A stretch of 64,000 nucleotides of DNA from Nipponacmea schrenckii (GCA_030562195.1 CM060199.1:28974338-29038337); one strand, 5' to 3'. Numbered from the stretch's first letter, positions 19,378 through 29,660 are shown. Program-made: numbers and translations. The notes: a model not told the origin generated them from the sequence alone.

Positions 19378-20489
19378 AACTGTGAACAGCTCCGAGCGTG
19401 GCAACTATGCGTTATCCCATGGATTTCGAACATTTTGAAACTTCTAACCTGCTAGCTTTCAATTCCGGTACTTTTCAGCCTACAATTGTAAGCATAAACC
19501 TTTCGCTATAGAGGCAATTTTTTTTACTATAAGTTTCTACTATCAGTTCCTTATTAGATTTTTGTACATGTTTAAGATTTCGGTAGGATATTTACATAAA
19601 TTCCAAACCAAAATTTAAGTAGGTAGTAAGATGACAATTTGTCATGAAATTTAAACTCTCTATATTCAAATTTAAACATTATTTTGTAACTTTGGTTGTA
19701 ATTAACATAGAGAGAAAATTCAAGCTATGTGATAATTTGCTTATTCACAGCTTTATAAAGAGATATTTTTTGAATTTGTATGCAAAAATTTTACAAAAAA
19801 ATAAATTTTATTAGGGTTATCAGATTATATCATTAGATTAATTTACTCTTTGGCCACCTGTGTGCGTTGAACCGTGACTAAAGTGGTCAATAGTTCATCT
19901 GTGTTTTATAAGACTTATATGTCTGCTACTCTTCACATGACTGTATTTGACATTTTTTTTATAAAATCATTTCTATTTAAGATACGAACAAAATTCGAAC
20001 TGATCAATGACAAGCGAATTTACTTCTTTAACTTGATGTATGTTTTGAATTTGAATGGAAATATTTTAAGAAATTACATAATCAGATTAATTTGTTCCCC
20101 AGCTCAGTGATTTGACAAGTAGGTGTGAAAATTTAAACCACCAGTTTTACTGACATGTTATATAACAGCCTTTAACACCCTGACTGATCAATTTGAAACA
20201 GATTTTATGAAATAAAAAACCCAAAATTGGTATTTATTTTGTTAATTTATCTAAAATTAATGCTTAAATTTTCATGGTAAAACGACCATGTCGCATATCA
20301 TTTAAGAGACAATTTAATTTGGAGTCCAATGATGTATACCACATTGATGTGGGATGAATATATTTTATGTTAGTACTGGAGTTTTTAAAATATGCTTCTG
20401 CACTTTTGGCATATATCCTTTATTGAAGAGTTTTGAGGCTATTATAAAACAGAAAATCTCAAGTCAATGTGTTCGTAAGGAAATGTAAT
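19378..20489. other. Non-coding interior of element 2
   Basis: AT-rich, no convincing frame (the 78-codon frame at 19874 lacks any recognisable motif). In an intact Polinton this interval would hold capsid, ATPase or polymerase genes; none can be read here. Confidence 0.5.
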
Positions 20490-21700
20490 ATTGCCGTTCA
20501 AAGTTTCAAAAATGTCAGAATTCGGTTGGCTATAAAACCCAGAAGTTGATATTTTTCATTCAATATTGTCATATCTATAGACAGCTGAGGTCAAGGCCAT
20601 TCTATATGGAAAATTTCAAGGTCATTGAAGGTGAAGGTCACAAGATATAGAATTTCAAATTTTCAAAAAATTCAAACGGGCATGAAATAAATTCATGTTC
20701 GAAAATCAAAATTCTGTTTCAAACATCCTTTAGATAAGGGAGCAAGGTTTTGATAGATACCAAAATCATACAAATCGGATAATAAATGACGGACTAATTA
20801 AATTTTAAAGAAAATTTGCCATTCTCGGAAAAATGGCGCATGCGCAACTAGCAATTGGAATTTTTTTCTTCTCGAGGGATGCAAATTATTTTGTATAGCT
20901 AATATATACTGTTTTTGCTTACATTCTTGAATTACACGGGATGTAGGGTCGTCTGAAATGAGATAAAAAAAAACCGGAAGTCCCCACGCCCAAACCGAAA
21001 GTGATCAAAAAATTTTGATGATATATTTTTAATTGTGTTGCGTATCTATCTATATCCTGTAAATTTCAGATCGATCCGAACATTAGAGCCCGAAAGTGTA
21101 ACATAACCGTCCAAAATTGCAAAATAGTCAGATTTCGGTGGGCTATAAAACCGGAAGTTAATATTTGTCATGCAATATCAGCACATCTATAGACAGCTGA
21201 GGTCAAGGACATTCTACATCTCAAATGTCAAGGTCATTGAAGGTCAAGGTCACGAGATATAGAGTTTTAAATTTTCGAAAAATTCGAACGGGCATAAAAA
21301 GAATTCAAATTCGAAAATCAAAATTCTGTTCCCAACATTTTTTAGATAAAGTATCAAGGTTTCGATAGACACCAAAATCATAAAAATCGGTTAATAATTG
21401 GCGGACTTATTAAATTTTTAAGAAAATTTGCCATTTTTGAAAACTGCGCATGCGCAACATTCAATTTAATTTTTCTGCATCTCAGGGGATTAAAATCATT
21501 TAGTATAGCTAAAGTATACTGTTTTTGTTTAGAATCTTGAATTACATGGGAAGCAGGGTCGCCCGACATGAGACGAAAAAACCGGAAGTCCCCACGCCCA
21601 AACCGGAAGTGATCAAAAAATTTTGATGATGTAGTTTTAATTGCGCTGCCTATCTTTCTATATCCTGTAAATTTCAGACCGATGCGACTATTAGGGCCCG
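20490..21700. repeat. Two tandem copies of a 0.61-kb unit
   Basis: Unit 1 (about 20490-21098) and unit 2 (about 21100-21700) share the words GGCTATAAAACC, TCTATAGACAGCTGAGGTCAAGG, GGCGGACTT/GACGGACTA, TGCGCATGCGCAAC and ACCGGAAGTCCCCACGCCC in the same order. Likely a later insertion, since nothing similar occurs in element 1. Confidence 0.8.
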
Positions 21701-21858
21701 AGCTAGCTTGAAATCTTATTTGCATATTATGCAATTAGCCACTTTCGGGTTAGCGAACATTTCATGTTAGACATTCAATTTTGATTCCAGCCCATATAAA
21801 AACCATTGGTGAAAGCAGAAATAGTCTATCTATTTCCGTTTGGGCTAGCGAGCTTCCC

Positions 21859-21884
21859 AAAAAAAAAAAAAAAAAAAAAAAAAA
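21859..21884 (+). repeat. 26-base A run
   Basis: Uninterrupted A tract just left of the small basic protein gene; could be a retroposon tail belonging to the tandem unit to its left, or a plain homopolymer. Confidence 0.6.
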
Positions 21885-22033
21885 TAATCCGAACGAAAAC
21901 AAAGCGTGACAAATTTCATTTGCCACGCAATTACAAAACTATAACAAATTTAATTTTAGGATCTCCAAAGTTGTCACCGGTTACGTTGAAAAGGTTGTTG
22001 TTGTTCGTTTGTGAATCTGGAAGATTTTTGAAA

Positions 22034-22378
22034 CTATGTATTAAATATCTCGCTGGTTTTGTGGTATTTGTCACTTGCCACGTGAAATTCTCCCCTGTGA
22101 TGGATATCGATCCAATCGTATTTCTTCTTAAAAGTTCTTCTTTTCAAACTACTAAGAAGTCTCGTTTCTACTTCGATTGTTGGGGTAATTACTGGCACGT
22201 ATAATTGGATATCGATTATTTCTAATTTAGCAACTGACGAGATTGCTTTGGCTCCCGAGGATATAAGGTCTTTGTTTCTGGTTACGAAGGATGTAACCTT
22301 GGGTATAAGGGACATCAATTCAGATAAGAACCCATTGCCGGTGTACTTTTCCTTGTCGTGCTTTAAAATCAACCCCAT
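22034..22378 (-). CDS. Small basic protein of element 2 (minor-capsid-like, uncertain)
   Basis: 114 residues from MGLILKHDKEKYTG; the frame is open 28 codons further upstream but those are AT-rich and the ATG at 22378 matches element 1. The N-terminus has GNGFLSELMSLIPKVTSFV, an amphipathic or hydrophobic helix, then KDLISSGAKAISSVAK, followed by a different, less biased tail that may lie after a frameshift. Glycine-rich start plus an amphipathic helix recalls the membrane-active minor capsid proteins of adenovirus-like viruses; this is inference. It is transcribed toward the integrase set, opposite in strand. Confidence 0.45.
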   Translation of the reverse strand: MGLILKHDKEKYTGNGFLSELMSLIPKVTSFVTRNKDLISSGAKAISSVAKLEIIDIQLYVPVITPTIEVETRLLSSLKRRTFKKKYDWIDIHHRGEFHVASDKYHKTSEIFNT

Positions 22379-22632
22379 ATTTTTAATACAGAAGATTTGA
22401 TAAAAAAAAAACAACAAAAGAATTTTATTACAAGTATAAATACAAACAGACGTTACAATCATATTTTTTGCTATGCTTTCATATATATATATAACAGATT
22501 TTTTTTTAATAATATAAAATTATAAATAAAAAATTATATTCAAAATATCAAAGTTTATTAAACTTTTTTTCAATAAACGTAGTTTAATTTATAAATATTA
22601 ATAATAACAATAATAAATAATATTTAGTAAAA

Positions 22633-22869
22633 ATGTTTTTAATAAATATTTGTAAAATATTAGTAATTTGGAATGGAATATTCATACAAATTAAAATCGC
22701 CAATATTTATTTTATTAATTCTAATATTTTTACTGAAATAATAAATACACCAGATTATAATAGAGAAATGTTAGAAAATAACTTAAATTTAGAACAAATA
22801 AGAGAAATTACTGAACTTATAGCTGATGATATTATAACAATTTTTGATGTAAATAGAAAAAAGAAATAA
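22633..22869 (+). CDS. Uncharacterised ORF upstream of the Bcl-2-like gene
   Basis: 78 codons with a hydrophobic start (NICKILVIWNGIFIQIKI) and a charged end (LEQIREITELIADDIITIF). It ends 26 bases before the ATG of the Bcl-2-like gene and is in the frame used by that gene's second half. It may be an N-terminal piece of that gene or a separate small protein. I do not recognise it. Confidence 0.3.
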   Translation: MFLINICKILVIWNGIFIQIKIANIYFINSNIFTEIINTPDYNREMLENNLNLEQIREITELIADDIITIFDVNRKKK

Positions 22870-22895
22870 AAATTACAAACGATTACTGCAACACA

Positions 22896-23295
22896 ATGCG
22901 TAGAACTGTACTCAGAATTTCAAAAGAACATGATATTATTTTCAAAGGAATAATAAACAGAATTGAAAAAAACAGATGATATACTCAATACATTTGCTGA
23001 TGTAATGGATGAGGTTTTCAGCGATAACAAAATAAATTGGGGGAGAATAGTTACCATTTATTGTTTTGCAGCTCATTTATCTAATTATTTCTATTTAAAA
23101 GATTTAAGTGATTATCCGAAAAAAATTTCTTTTTGCATAAGTAAATATGTGGAAATTAAATTAGAAATAAGGATTATAGATAATGGAGGATGGAATGTTT
23201 TTTTAAATTATTATAGTGATAAAAACGAATATAAAAATCAAACATGGAAAAGTATTTTATTTAAATTTTACTACTGTTCTAATATCAAGTATTAA
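22896..23295 (+). pseudogene. Bcl-2-family protein of element 2 (one homopolymer frameshift)
   Basis: The frame from 22963 carries the two hallmark motifs in correct order and spacing: BH1 with INWGRIVTIYCF (NWGRIV is the core of the family) and BH2 with DNGGWNVFLNYY. The helix in front, DILNTFADVMDEVFSD, matches the segment that precedes BH1. The ATG at 22896 opens the preceding frame, which has a BH3-like TVLRISKE. The two frames meet at an A7 run (22966-22972), so a single-base change there separates them; it may be decay or an assembly error. No C-terminal membrane anchor is visible. Bcl-2 proteins block mitochondrial apoptosis and several DNA viruses carry them. Confidence 0.8.
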
Positions 23296-23544
23296 TAGTT
23301 TATAAAACATAAAAAATTGTGTTCTTGAGATTTTATTTATCTAAATAATTGTTTCAATTGCAGAAGATAACTAAAAGTATTCTATGTAATAAAACTTACC
23401 TTACAAAACCTTAACCTTAACTTTTGGTAACATTCCAAGCAATTTTGATATTGTTAGGTTTATATTTTGTAGTTTTGTATATTGAATGCACATTTTGGCA
23501 AGTTTTCTTAACTTTTAACTCCAATCAATCCCAAGGTAGACGTT
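23296..23544. other. Non-coding spacer before the right terminal repeat
   Basis: AT-rich, nothing recognised. Confidence 0.5.
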
Positions 23545-23581
23545 GAGGTGTTTTGAAATCTAATTGCTTACATTTAGATTT
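23545..23581 (-). repeat. Inner piece of right terminal inverted repeat, element 2
   Basis: GAGGTGTTTTGAAATC onward, the reverse complement of 14548-14584. The repeat is cut here by the retroelement at 23582-26301 and resumes at 26302. Confidence 0.88.
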
Positions 23582-26146
23582 GATAGTGTTCCACATAGGT
23601 TTGAATAACAGAGACGAGTCAGGTGAATCCATCCACAGGCGGATGATGGACTTGATCAAGTTAGCTAAATCGACGTTTCCTGCAGCTTCCCTATTTGTGA
23701 CTCAAATTCCCTTCTCCAAAAATCTTCAACTTTCAGATCCCCAAGCAGCTACTAATCTTAGAAGATTCAATGACCTGTTATACCATAAACCTTCATCGGA
23801 TGCGAAAACCATTCCCCGTTTCAATGGAATGATTGGTGTCATTTCGGACCACATCCACTGGATGGCCCCCACTGCCAAAGCTATTTATTCTCAATGGGTC
23901 TCCCATTTAAACTGAACGCGGGGGGAAGCAACGTCAAACTAGGCCAGACCATCGTGAATCTGAGCTCGCGCAAACTTTCTCCCCTTGAAGAAAGAGTTTT
24001 AGATAGAGGGTTGACTTTCATCCCTTCATTTAAACCTCTTTGTCGTCGGTTGAGCATGTCATTAGGACTTTTAATCTAAATTATTTCTTTCGCGAAAAAT
24101 TAGGTCGAGGAAAACGAACTCCATTTGTAGAAAAGTCTGGCTGGAATCCACCAGACGATGCGATTGACTATAATATTCTGCGTAAATGCGAAAATCTGTA
24201 CGAAGAAGTCTCCCATTAACCTCTGGTAAATGAAAAGAAAAACCTTACTAATTTTGAACGCTCCGTTTTGAACACCCTGAAGAATGATCAGACAATAATA
24301 ATCCATAAGAGTGACAAGAGCAATTGCTGTGTCATTCAAAACCGCGATGACTATATTTTTTAAATAGAATCTCAATTAAATAATGCAAATCATTACCGCG
24401 AACTAGACCAACCAATTTTCATGGAAACTGCTAAACAAATCAATAATATTTCGAAAATTTTGGTACAAAAAGTTTTTTTTATCTGATTCCCAATATGATT
24501 ATCTTTGTGCAAAACCGGAAGTCCGTCAACGTCACATTTATACATTACCGAAAATTCATAAAAATCCTGAAACCGAATGGCGCGTTGCAAATAGAATACC
24601 CAAGGACAGGCCGATTATATCTGACTGTTCCAGCGAATCCTACCAAGTTTCCGAATATATTGACCATTTTCTAATACCATTGGCTTGCAAACATCCGTCC
24701 TACTTAAAAGACACTACCGACTTTATAGAAAAAATAAAAAAATTAGATATTCCAGACAATGCGTTATTTATTTCTTTAGATGTTACGAGTATGTACACGA
24801 ATATCGCGAATAAATCCGGTTTAGACGCGGTGCGAAAGGCCTTTTTTAGAAACCCTGATCCTGATCGTCCTGACAGAGAAATTTTAGATTTATTAGACAT
24901 ATGCCTCACGCGAAATGACTTTACTTTCAATGGAAAAATTTATCTTCAAACTTCTGGTACTGCAATGGGAAAACGTTTTGCGCCGAGTTATGCAAACATC
25001 TTTATGGCTGAATGGGAACGCGAAATCTCATCTATTTCACCTTTCAAACCTTTATTCTATGGAAGATTTTTAGACGACATTTTTATTATTTGGACAGTCA
25101 TTGGCTAACGTTTGGGAGTATTTCGAAATTCTAAATAATCACCATCCTTCTATAAAACTTACAGCAAATATTTCTGAAAACAGCATGAATTTCTTGGATA
25201 CGACTGTATTCAAAGGACCTAGTTTCAGTCAAACAAAAAAACTTGATATCAAAGTATATTTTAAAGAAACTGACACTCACCAACTTTTGTTCAAAACTTC
25301 GTTCCATCCGAAGCATACCTTTTCTGGCATAATAAAATCACAAATTCTGAGATTCAACAGAATTTGCACTAGAAAAACCGACTTTGATTTGGCTTGCGAA
25401 CTTGTATTTGAAAAACTGAGGGAACGGGGGTACTCGAAACGTTATTTGCGCAAAATTAAAAACGACACTCTTTTGGCCATTGAGAAGAAAAGCAACCCCC
25501 CTCCTCTACCTAACGGTTTTGGTTCTGTTCCAAGTGGAGGTTCTAGGTGTCGTACCTGCGATTATATCCATGTTTCTCATTATTTTGAAAATAAGAAAAA
25601 CGGTAAAATTTTCGAATTAACGGAAGTCCTTTCATGTATCGATAAAAACATTATTTACCTAATTTCTTGTAAAATATGCGACGTACAGTATGTTGGCGAA
25701 ACTCAAAACGCGTTGCGTACTCGTTAAAGCGGTCATCGCTTTGACATTCTTCATAAAAAAGATAGACCAATCGCAAATCATTTTAACTCAGCCAATCATT
25801 CATTGAAGATCTTCTTGTTATGCCCATTGAAAAAGTTCCAGTCTCTACAACTATCAAACCTAAAACAAAGCGACTACAAAGGGAGAGCTTCTGGATAGAC
25901 CAATTAGAAACAGTTGTACCTAACGGCCTAAACATCCAGCATGACAATCAAATTATACCTTTTGTAGCAACCTACAATTCTACAGCCAAAAGTGCGGCGG
26001 TGATTGTGAAACGGTTTTATAAAGAACTCCAGGATGAATTCCCTAACATATATACCAAACGTTTAGTGACTGCTTACAAAAGGAATAAAAATCTCAGTAA
26101 TATCCTTGTACGTGGTAGATTAGACCCCCTTCCTTTACCTCCCTGA
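23582..26146 (+). pseudogene. SGNH-hydrolase / reverse transcriptase / GIY-YIG polyprotein (broken)
   Basis: Order seen: (1) end of an SGNH/GDSL-type hydrolase, IVFHIGLNNRDE...DHIHWMAPTAKAIYSQW, with the Asp-x-x-His pair; (2) NLSSRKLSPLEERVLDRGLTF, a linker typical of Penelope-like proteins; (3) reverse transcriptase with DRPIISDCSS, FISLDVTSMYTNI, LQTSGTAMGKRFAPSYANIF and the catalytic RFLDDIFIIW; (4) cysteine motif CRTCDYIHVSHYF; (5) GIY-YIG nuclease IIYLISCKICDVQYVGETQ; (6) FWIDQLETVVPNGLN; (7) a tail with YKRNKNLSNILVR. Stops or shifts occur near 23915, 24079, 24220, 24365, 24480, 25108 and 25727. The frame at 23553 starts in terminal-repeat DNA, so its first codons are a chance fusion. 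Confidence 0.82.
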
Positions 26147-26301
26147 AGTAATCGCTTTGAAAAAATTCTCTTTGAAAATTAATCAATTGTGTAAATCTCT
26201 CCAGAAGAAGACAATTTCTTATCAAACTGATGTGTGATGTAGTCTCTACTTGTGACCTATGCCAGTGCTTCTATAAGAGATTATCTCTTATAACACCCTA
26301 A
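23582..26301 (+). mobile_element. 5'-truncated Penelope-type retroelement inserted in the terminal repeat
   Basis: The boundaries are fixed because both flanks belong to the terminal repeat of element 2. The left edge falls inside a coding frame, so the copy is 5'-truncated. The right end follows the stop at 26146 by about 155 bases and contains a short palindrome (AGAGATTATCTCTT). No clear target duplication. Confidence 0.8.
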
Positions 26302-26614
26302 ACCAGTCAATCCCATAGTAGATATAGCTAGGTGCTGTAAATCTGTTTAATAACCATACCCTGCTGCAAATCTACCCCATGCGCATTGACTGCATTGACT
26401 TTTATTTCAAGTTTATTAAAAGTAGTAGATTTATGAATTGCTTCGTAGTACATTCAGATTTACGGCACCCAATGCCAAGGAAATAGAGATGTTAAAGGGG
26501 ATATTAATTACTTATACACCGAAAGATGCTATAAATCTAATTAACGAATATACCCTGCTGTAAATCTAGCGCATGCGCATAGGGTGCCGTAAATCTGAAT
26601 GTACTATAACTACT
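26302..26614 (-). repeat. Right terminal inverted repeat of element 2
   Basis: Reverse complement of the outer 280 or so bases of 14268-14546, with a small extra segment. Contains the NRF-1-like palindrome GCGCATGCGC at about 26569. Followed by the AGTATT duplication at 26615-26620. Confidence 0.9.
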
Positions 26615-26620
26615 AGTATT

Positions 26621-27188
26621 TGAAAAGGGTTTATCCTTGAACCAAGTATATAAATATAATCATGAAAAACTGTATACATGTATTTATTTATCCCTTATTG
26701 GGTTAAGTGATGAAGAGACCACAAAAGCACTGGCAAAAGGATAGGGAACCAGAATCAACATGTGCTCTGGCATGTCTCTAGTACCATACATCACCACAGC
26801 ATTATGAATTATTCAGGTTATCTTGCTATGGCCTTATTAAGCTAATCTTAGAGCAAATATTTACAGTATTATTGTTTTATTCAACAATGCAAAAAATTTA
26901 ACTTCTTCCTGACAAAATATATGTGATATGTGATCAAAAGAAAATAACATATTATGCTGAAGGAAGGTATACATCATATTAATTTACTGCTTTGTAAAAC
27001 ATTAAATCAGACCAACTTTAGAACTTCATCATGAACACAATACATGTACAACATTAGGTATATATAGATTCTCATAATAGATAGTAAATGAACAATTACA
27101 GCATACAAGGACTGCCAAAATATGTGAAAATACATTCATAATTTCAACATATCAAATATGGACGGCATCAAACTAAACAATGCGAGGA
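26621..27188. other. Non-coding
   Basis: AT-rich; probably 3' flank or UTR of the YqaJ-type gene on the minus strand. Confidence 0.4.
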
Positions 27189-27690
27189 TTATAGACAATG
27201 CTCTGCAATGTACTTACGAAAGTATTTCTGGTAAAACAATTCTAATTTTGGTAGCTTACAATATGTAAAAAAGTCTTGATCATACTCAATCACTTCAATA
27301 AAGATATCTTCAAATGTATAAACAATGAAATAACATAATTTTCTCTTAGTAATATATAATTGTCCCTGCACCTGCATATAATATTTACTGGATGTTTTTA
27401 ATGTCCGCATATGACAATTATTTTCAAAAACGGAAAAATTTGGACCAGGTATTATTTTTCGGCTCTTAATTTCTACAAGGCTTTCAGAATTGACAAGGCC
27501 ATCTGGGGTTGCACCTAAATATGGATAGTCAGGTCTTACAAAAAGCCCACTTTTTTTTCTCCTATCAGTCATGCAACAAACCTCACCAAACCTTGAAGCG
27601 TTTAAAGCCATTGACGTTCATCAAACCATTTCCTTGACAAACTCTGACCTCTTGTTTGCTTTCAAATTCTTTGGCCTTCACTGAAAAATT
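27189..27690 (-). pseudogene. YqaJ-like nuclease exon
   Basis: Open part 27189-27611 reads ASRFGEVCCM, PDYPYLGATPDGLV, ESLVEIKSRK and YYMQVQGQLYITKRK, then FYQKYF. This is the PD-(D/E)xK fold of lambda-exonuclease/YqaJ recombinases: Asp in TPDG, Glu-x-Lys in LVEIKS, Gln in QVQGQL. Upstream the reading continues in another frame (RGQSLSRKWFDERQW) with a stop, so the exon is broken. In many invertebrate genomes this domain occurs downstream of a SWIM zinc finger, as here. Confidence 0.7.
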
Positions 27691-28027
27691 AATCAGTAAT
27701 TTTCAATAAATAATTTTACAAAAAAGAAAAAAATAAATAATAATGTTCAATATAAAATTTTCTTGCCCTGCACACTGCTCCAGTCTTTCAGAAAACAAGA
27801 AAATCAGCTTTAAATTATCTATTGAAAGGATAAATAGGCATAAAATCAAGACATTACTAACTTATATTACCAAAAATAACATATTTTATTGATAAAATTA
27901 CTTACATTTAAAAAAGTAAAAAACATCAGAACAATCAATAATCAAACAAAAACTGAAATCAATACAAGAAGAACATATAATTAAAAAACAAAAATAACAT
28001 GCAAAAATACAAGCAATGATGGTATAA

Positions 28028-28342
28028 TTACTTTGAAATATAAAAGATACCACAACAAAATTTCTGGTCAATACTTATATGAGATTTGAGATGTTCAATC
28101 AAAAAATGATTATCAACAGAAAAAACAGCAGAAATTATTTCAATGGTACAAACCTTAACAGCCTCATCAATCCAATAATATGTGTATGGCAACACTAAGT
28201 AGTCATCGTCTTTTATAGCTGAGTTAATGTCAGCTTTCTCATAGATGTATTTCAGACTAATATCTTTGGAAGAATGTGAACAAAAACCCAACACAGTGTT
28301 ACGGACATTGGATGAATAACTGGAACAGTTTCTAAGTACCAT
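28028..28342 (-). CDS. Unrecognised frame between SWIM and YqaJ parts
   Basis: 104 codons on the same strand and between two exons of the presumed gene. No motif recognised. It may be a middle exon or chance. Confidence 0.25.
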   Translation of the reverse strand: MVLRNCSSYSSNVRNTVLGFCSHSSKDISLKYIYEKADINSAIKDDDYLVLPYTYYWIDEAVKVCTIEIISAVFSVDNHFLIEHLKSHISIDQKFCCGIFYISK

Positions 28343-28554
28343 TGGTCATGGATCATCTAAACGGCATTTCTTTGCCCCAGCAACCAAATCTTCCGCTTCA
28401 ACCGATGAACCTGTAGATAATTTAATTTAATATAGTTCCAATGTCATCAATGATTTCTGGGGATTATAAAAAGCATTTTTTTACAAGAACAGAGAAAGAC
28501 TATACCATGTCAGCGAATGTTGTATTCATTAATCTGTATTTTGTAACAGTAAAT

Positions 28555-28880
28555 CTATTTAAGATGAAGAAAACAAAAAAGGATCAGTGTTTTGATGTCT
28601 AAAAGGTAACATTTGTTTTGGTCAAAACAAGCAATGAGCTTCTTTGCATATAAGGTACCATATACTTCGAACAACTCACCACCATATTTTCTTTTTGGTG
28701 CATGAAACTGCTGCAGTCCTTCAGTACACGATCCAGGTATATTCAAGTCACCACTCTCCTTAAAATACTTCAACATTAATAGAACAGCAGCAACATGCTT
28801 ACATGTTCCATTGTACCAGCTGGACACTCACAATCTGTATTAACTACTTCCCCAGTTAACTCAATCTTCATTCTGAAGTT
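28555..28880 (-). pseudogene. SWIM zinc-finger exon, frameshifted
   Basis: The frame ending near 28800 reads NTDCECPAGT, and the shifted frame continues CKHVAAVLLML, together the CxC...CxH SWIM pattern. It goes on with SCTEGLQQFHAPKRKYGG, a segment that follows SWIM in the invertebrate SWIM/YqaJ proteins. The shift falls within the zinc ligands, so the finger cannot be made in this frame. Confidence 0.65.
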
Positions 28881-29412
28881 GTATGTGACCTTAAATGACC
28901 TTCAGTCTCACCCAATACATAAAAACTATATGTGAGTAGGGTCTATAATATAGACTATATATGCAAATTTTAGGATAAACATAAAGAATAATTGTTCAGA
29001 TTTTTGGTCTACATTGCTATTAAATCCATTATAAATTTTCTGTATAAGTATTGATATTTCCTTTTTAAAATGTACTTATATTTCATACATTCCAATGTTA
29101 GGTTTATTAAAAGCCTGAAAATAGATTAATATGAATAGTATGTTTTAATTCATTCATTATATGAGCCACTTTCTAAAAATAAATTTGAGATTCAAGAAGC
29201 CTAACTTTAATATTGGATCCAAATTGACACATATGGTCACTGATTGTCACGTAATAATTGATCTACATGTTTTACAGCCTTAATCATACAGGCCTATAAG
29301 TATAACTCCCCTCACCCCCCCCCCCCTTCACACACACATTTCAATCTCATTGAGTCATTGATATGGGCTCTCTCAAAACCTTGGAAATAGTTAGCCTCTG
29401 ATGAAAATAGAA
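28881..29412. other. Non-coding
   Basis: AT-rich with a C12 run near 29318. Nothing recognised. Confidence 0.4.
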
Positions 29413-29646
29413 TGTTCAAGGGAAGTAATTCAATTTAGTAAATAGTAAATATTTCGTTTCGTGATAGACTTCGTTTCATGTTTAAAATGCATGCATGTTT
29501 TTTGTAATCCCTTGGTTACGGATTGTTGTATATTCGCCATTGTTGTATCTGAAGTCATCGTGTGAACATCTGAAATAAATTTGAAACCATATTGTCGTCT
29601 TGAATTTGTGAATAGTTTATCGTCTCTACTGGTCTGCATGGGAACA
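29413..29646 (+). mobile_element. LTR of an otherwise missing retrotransposon
   Basis: Begins TGTTC and ends GAACA, exact short inverted ends of an LTR, contains AATAAA near 29573, and is followed after TT by a primer-binding site. No second copy in the window. Coding sequence beyond the primer site is lost; only a few codons after ATGGCTGACG (29740) remain before unrelated repeats. Superfamily unknown. Confidence 0.6.
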
Positions 29647-29648
29647 TT

Positions 29649-29660
29649 TGGTAGCAGAGC
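29649..29660 (+). promoter_or_regulatory. Primer-binding site, initiator tRNA-Met type
   Basis: TGGTAGCAGAGC matches the complement of the 3' end of animal initiator tRNA-Met at 11 of 12 bases, two bases after the LTR end. Confidence 0.65.

Larger units (their letters stand above)
14268..26614 (+). mobile_element. Polinton/Maverick-type virus-like element 2, complete ends
   Basis: Both ends carry the same inverted repeat, starting AGTAGTTATAG on the left and ending CTATAACTACT on the right, and a perfect 6-bp duplication AGTATT flanks it. Long inverted repeats, AG...CT termini and a 6-bp duplication are the defining Polinton/Maverick features. Gene content agrees: integrase, adenain-like protease, capsid-like small proteins. 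Of the 12,347 bp, at least 3.9 kb are later insertions (14598-15252, 18278-18849, 23582-26301), leaving about 8.4 kb, well below the usual 15-20 kb. PolB, packaging ATPase and major capsid genes are not seen. Confidence 0.88.

Noticed and set aside
22633..22869. First part of the Bcl-2-like gene
   Set aside because: Same frame as the BH1/BH2 part but separated by three stops, and its residues do not show a BH4 pattern; kept only as an unassigned frame.
23553..23581. Start codon of the SGNH-like frame
   Set aside because: These first ten codons are terminal-repeat DNA of the Polinton-type element; the retroelement begins at 23582, so the ATG is accidental.
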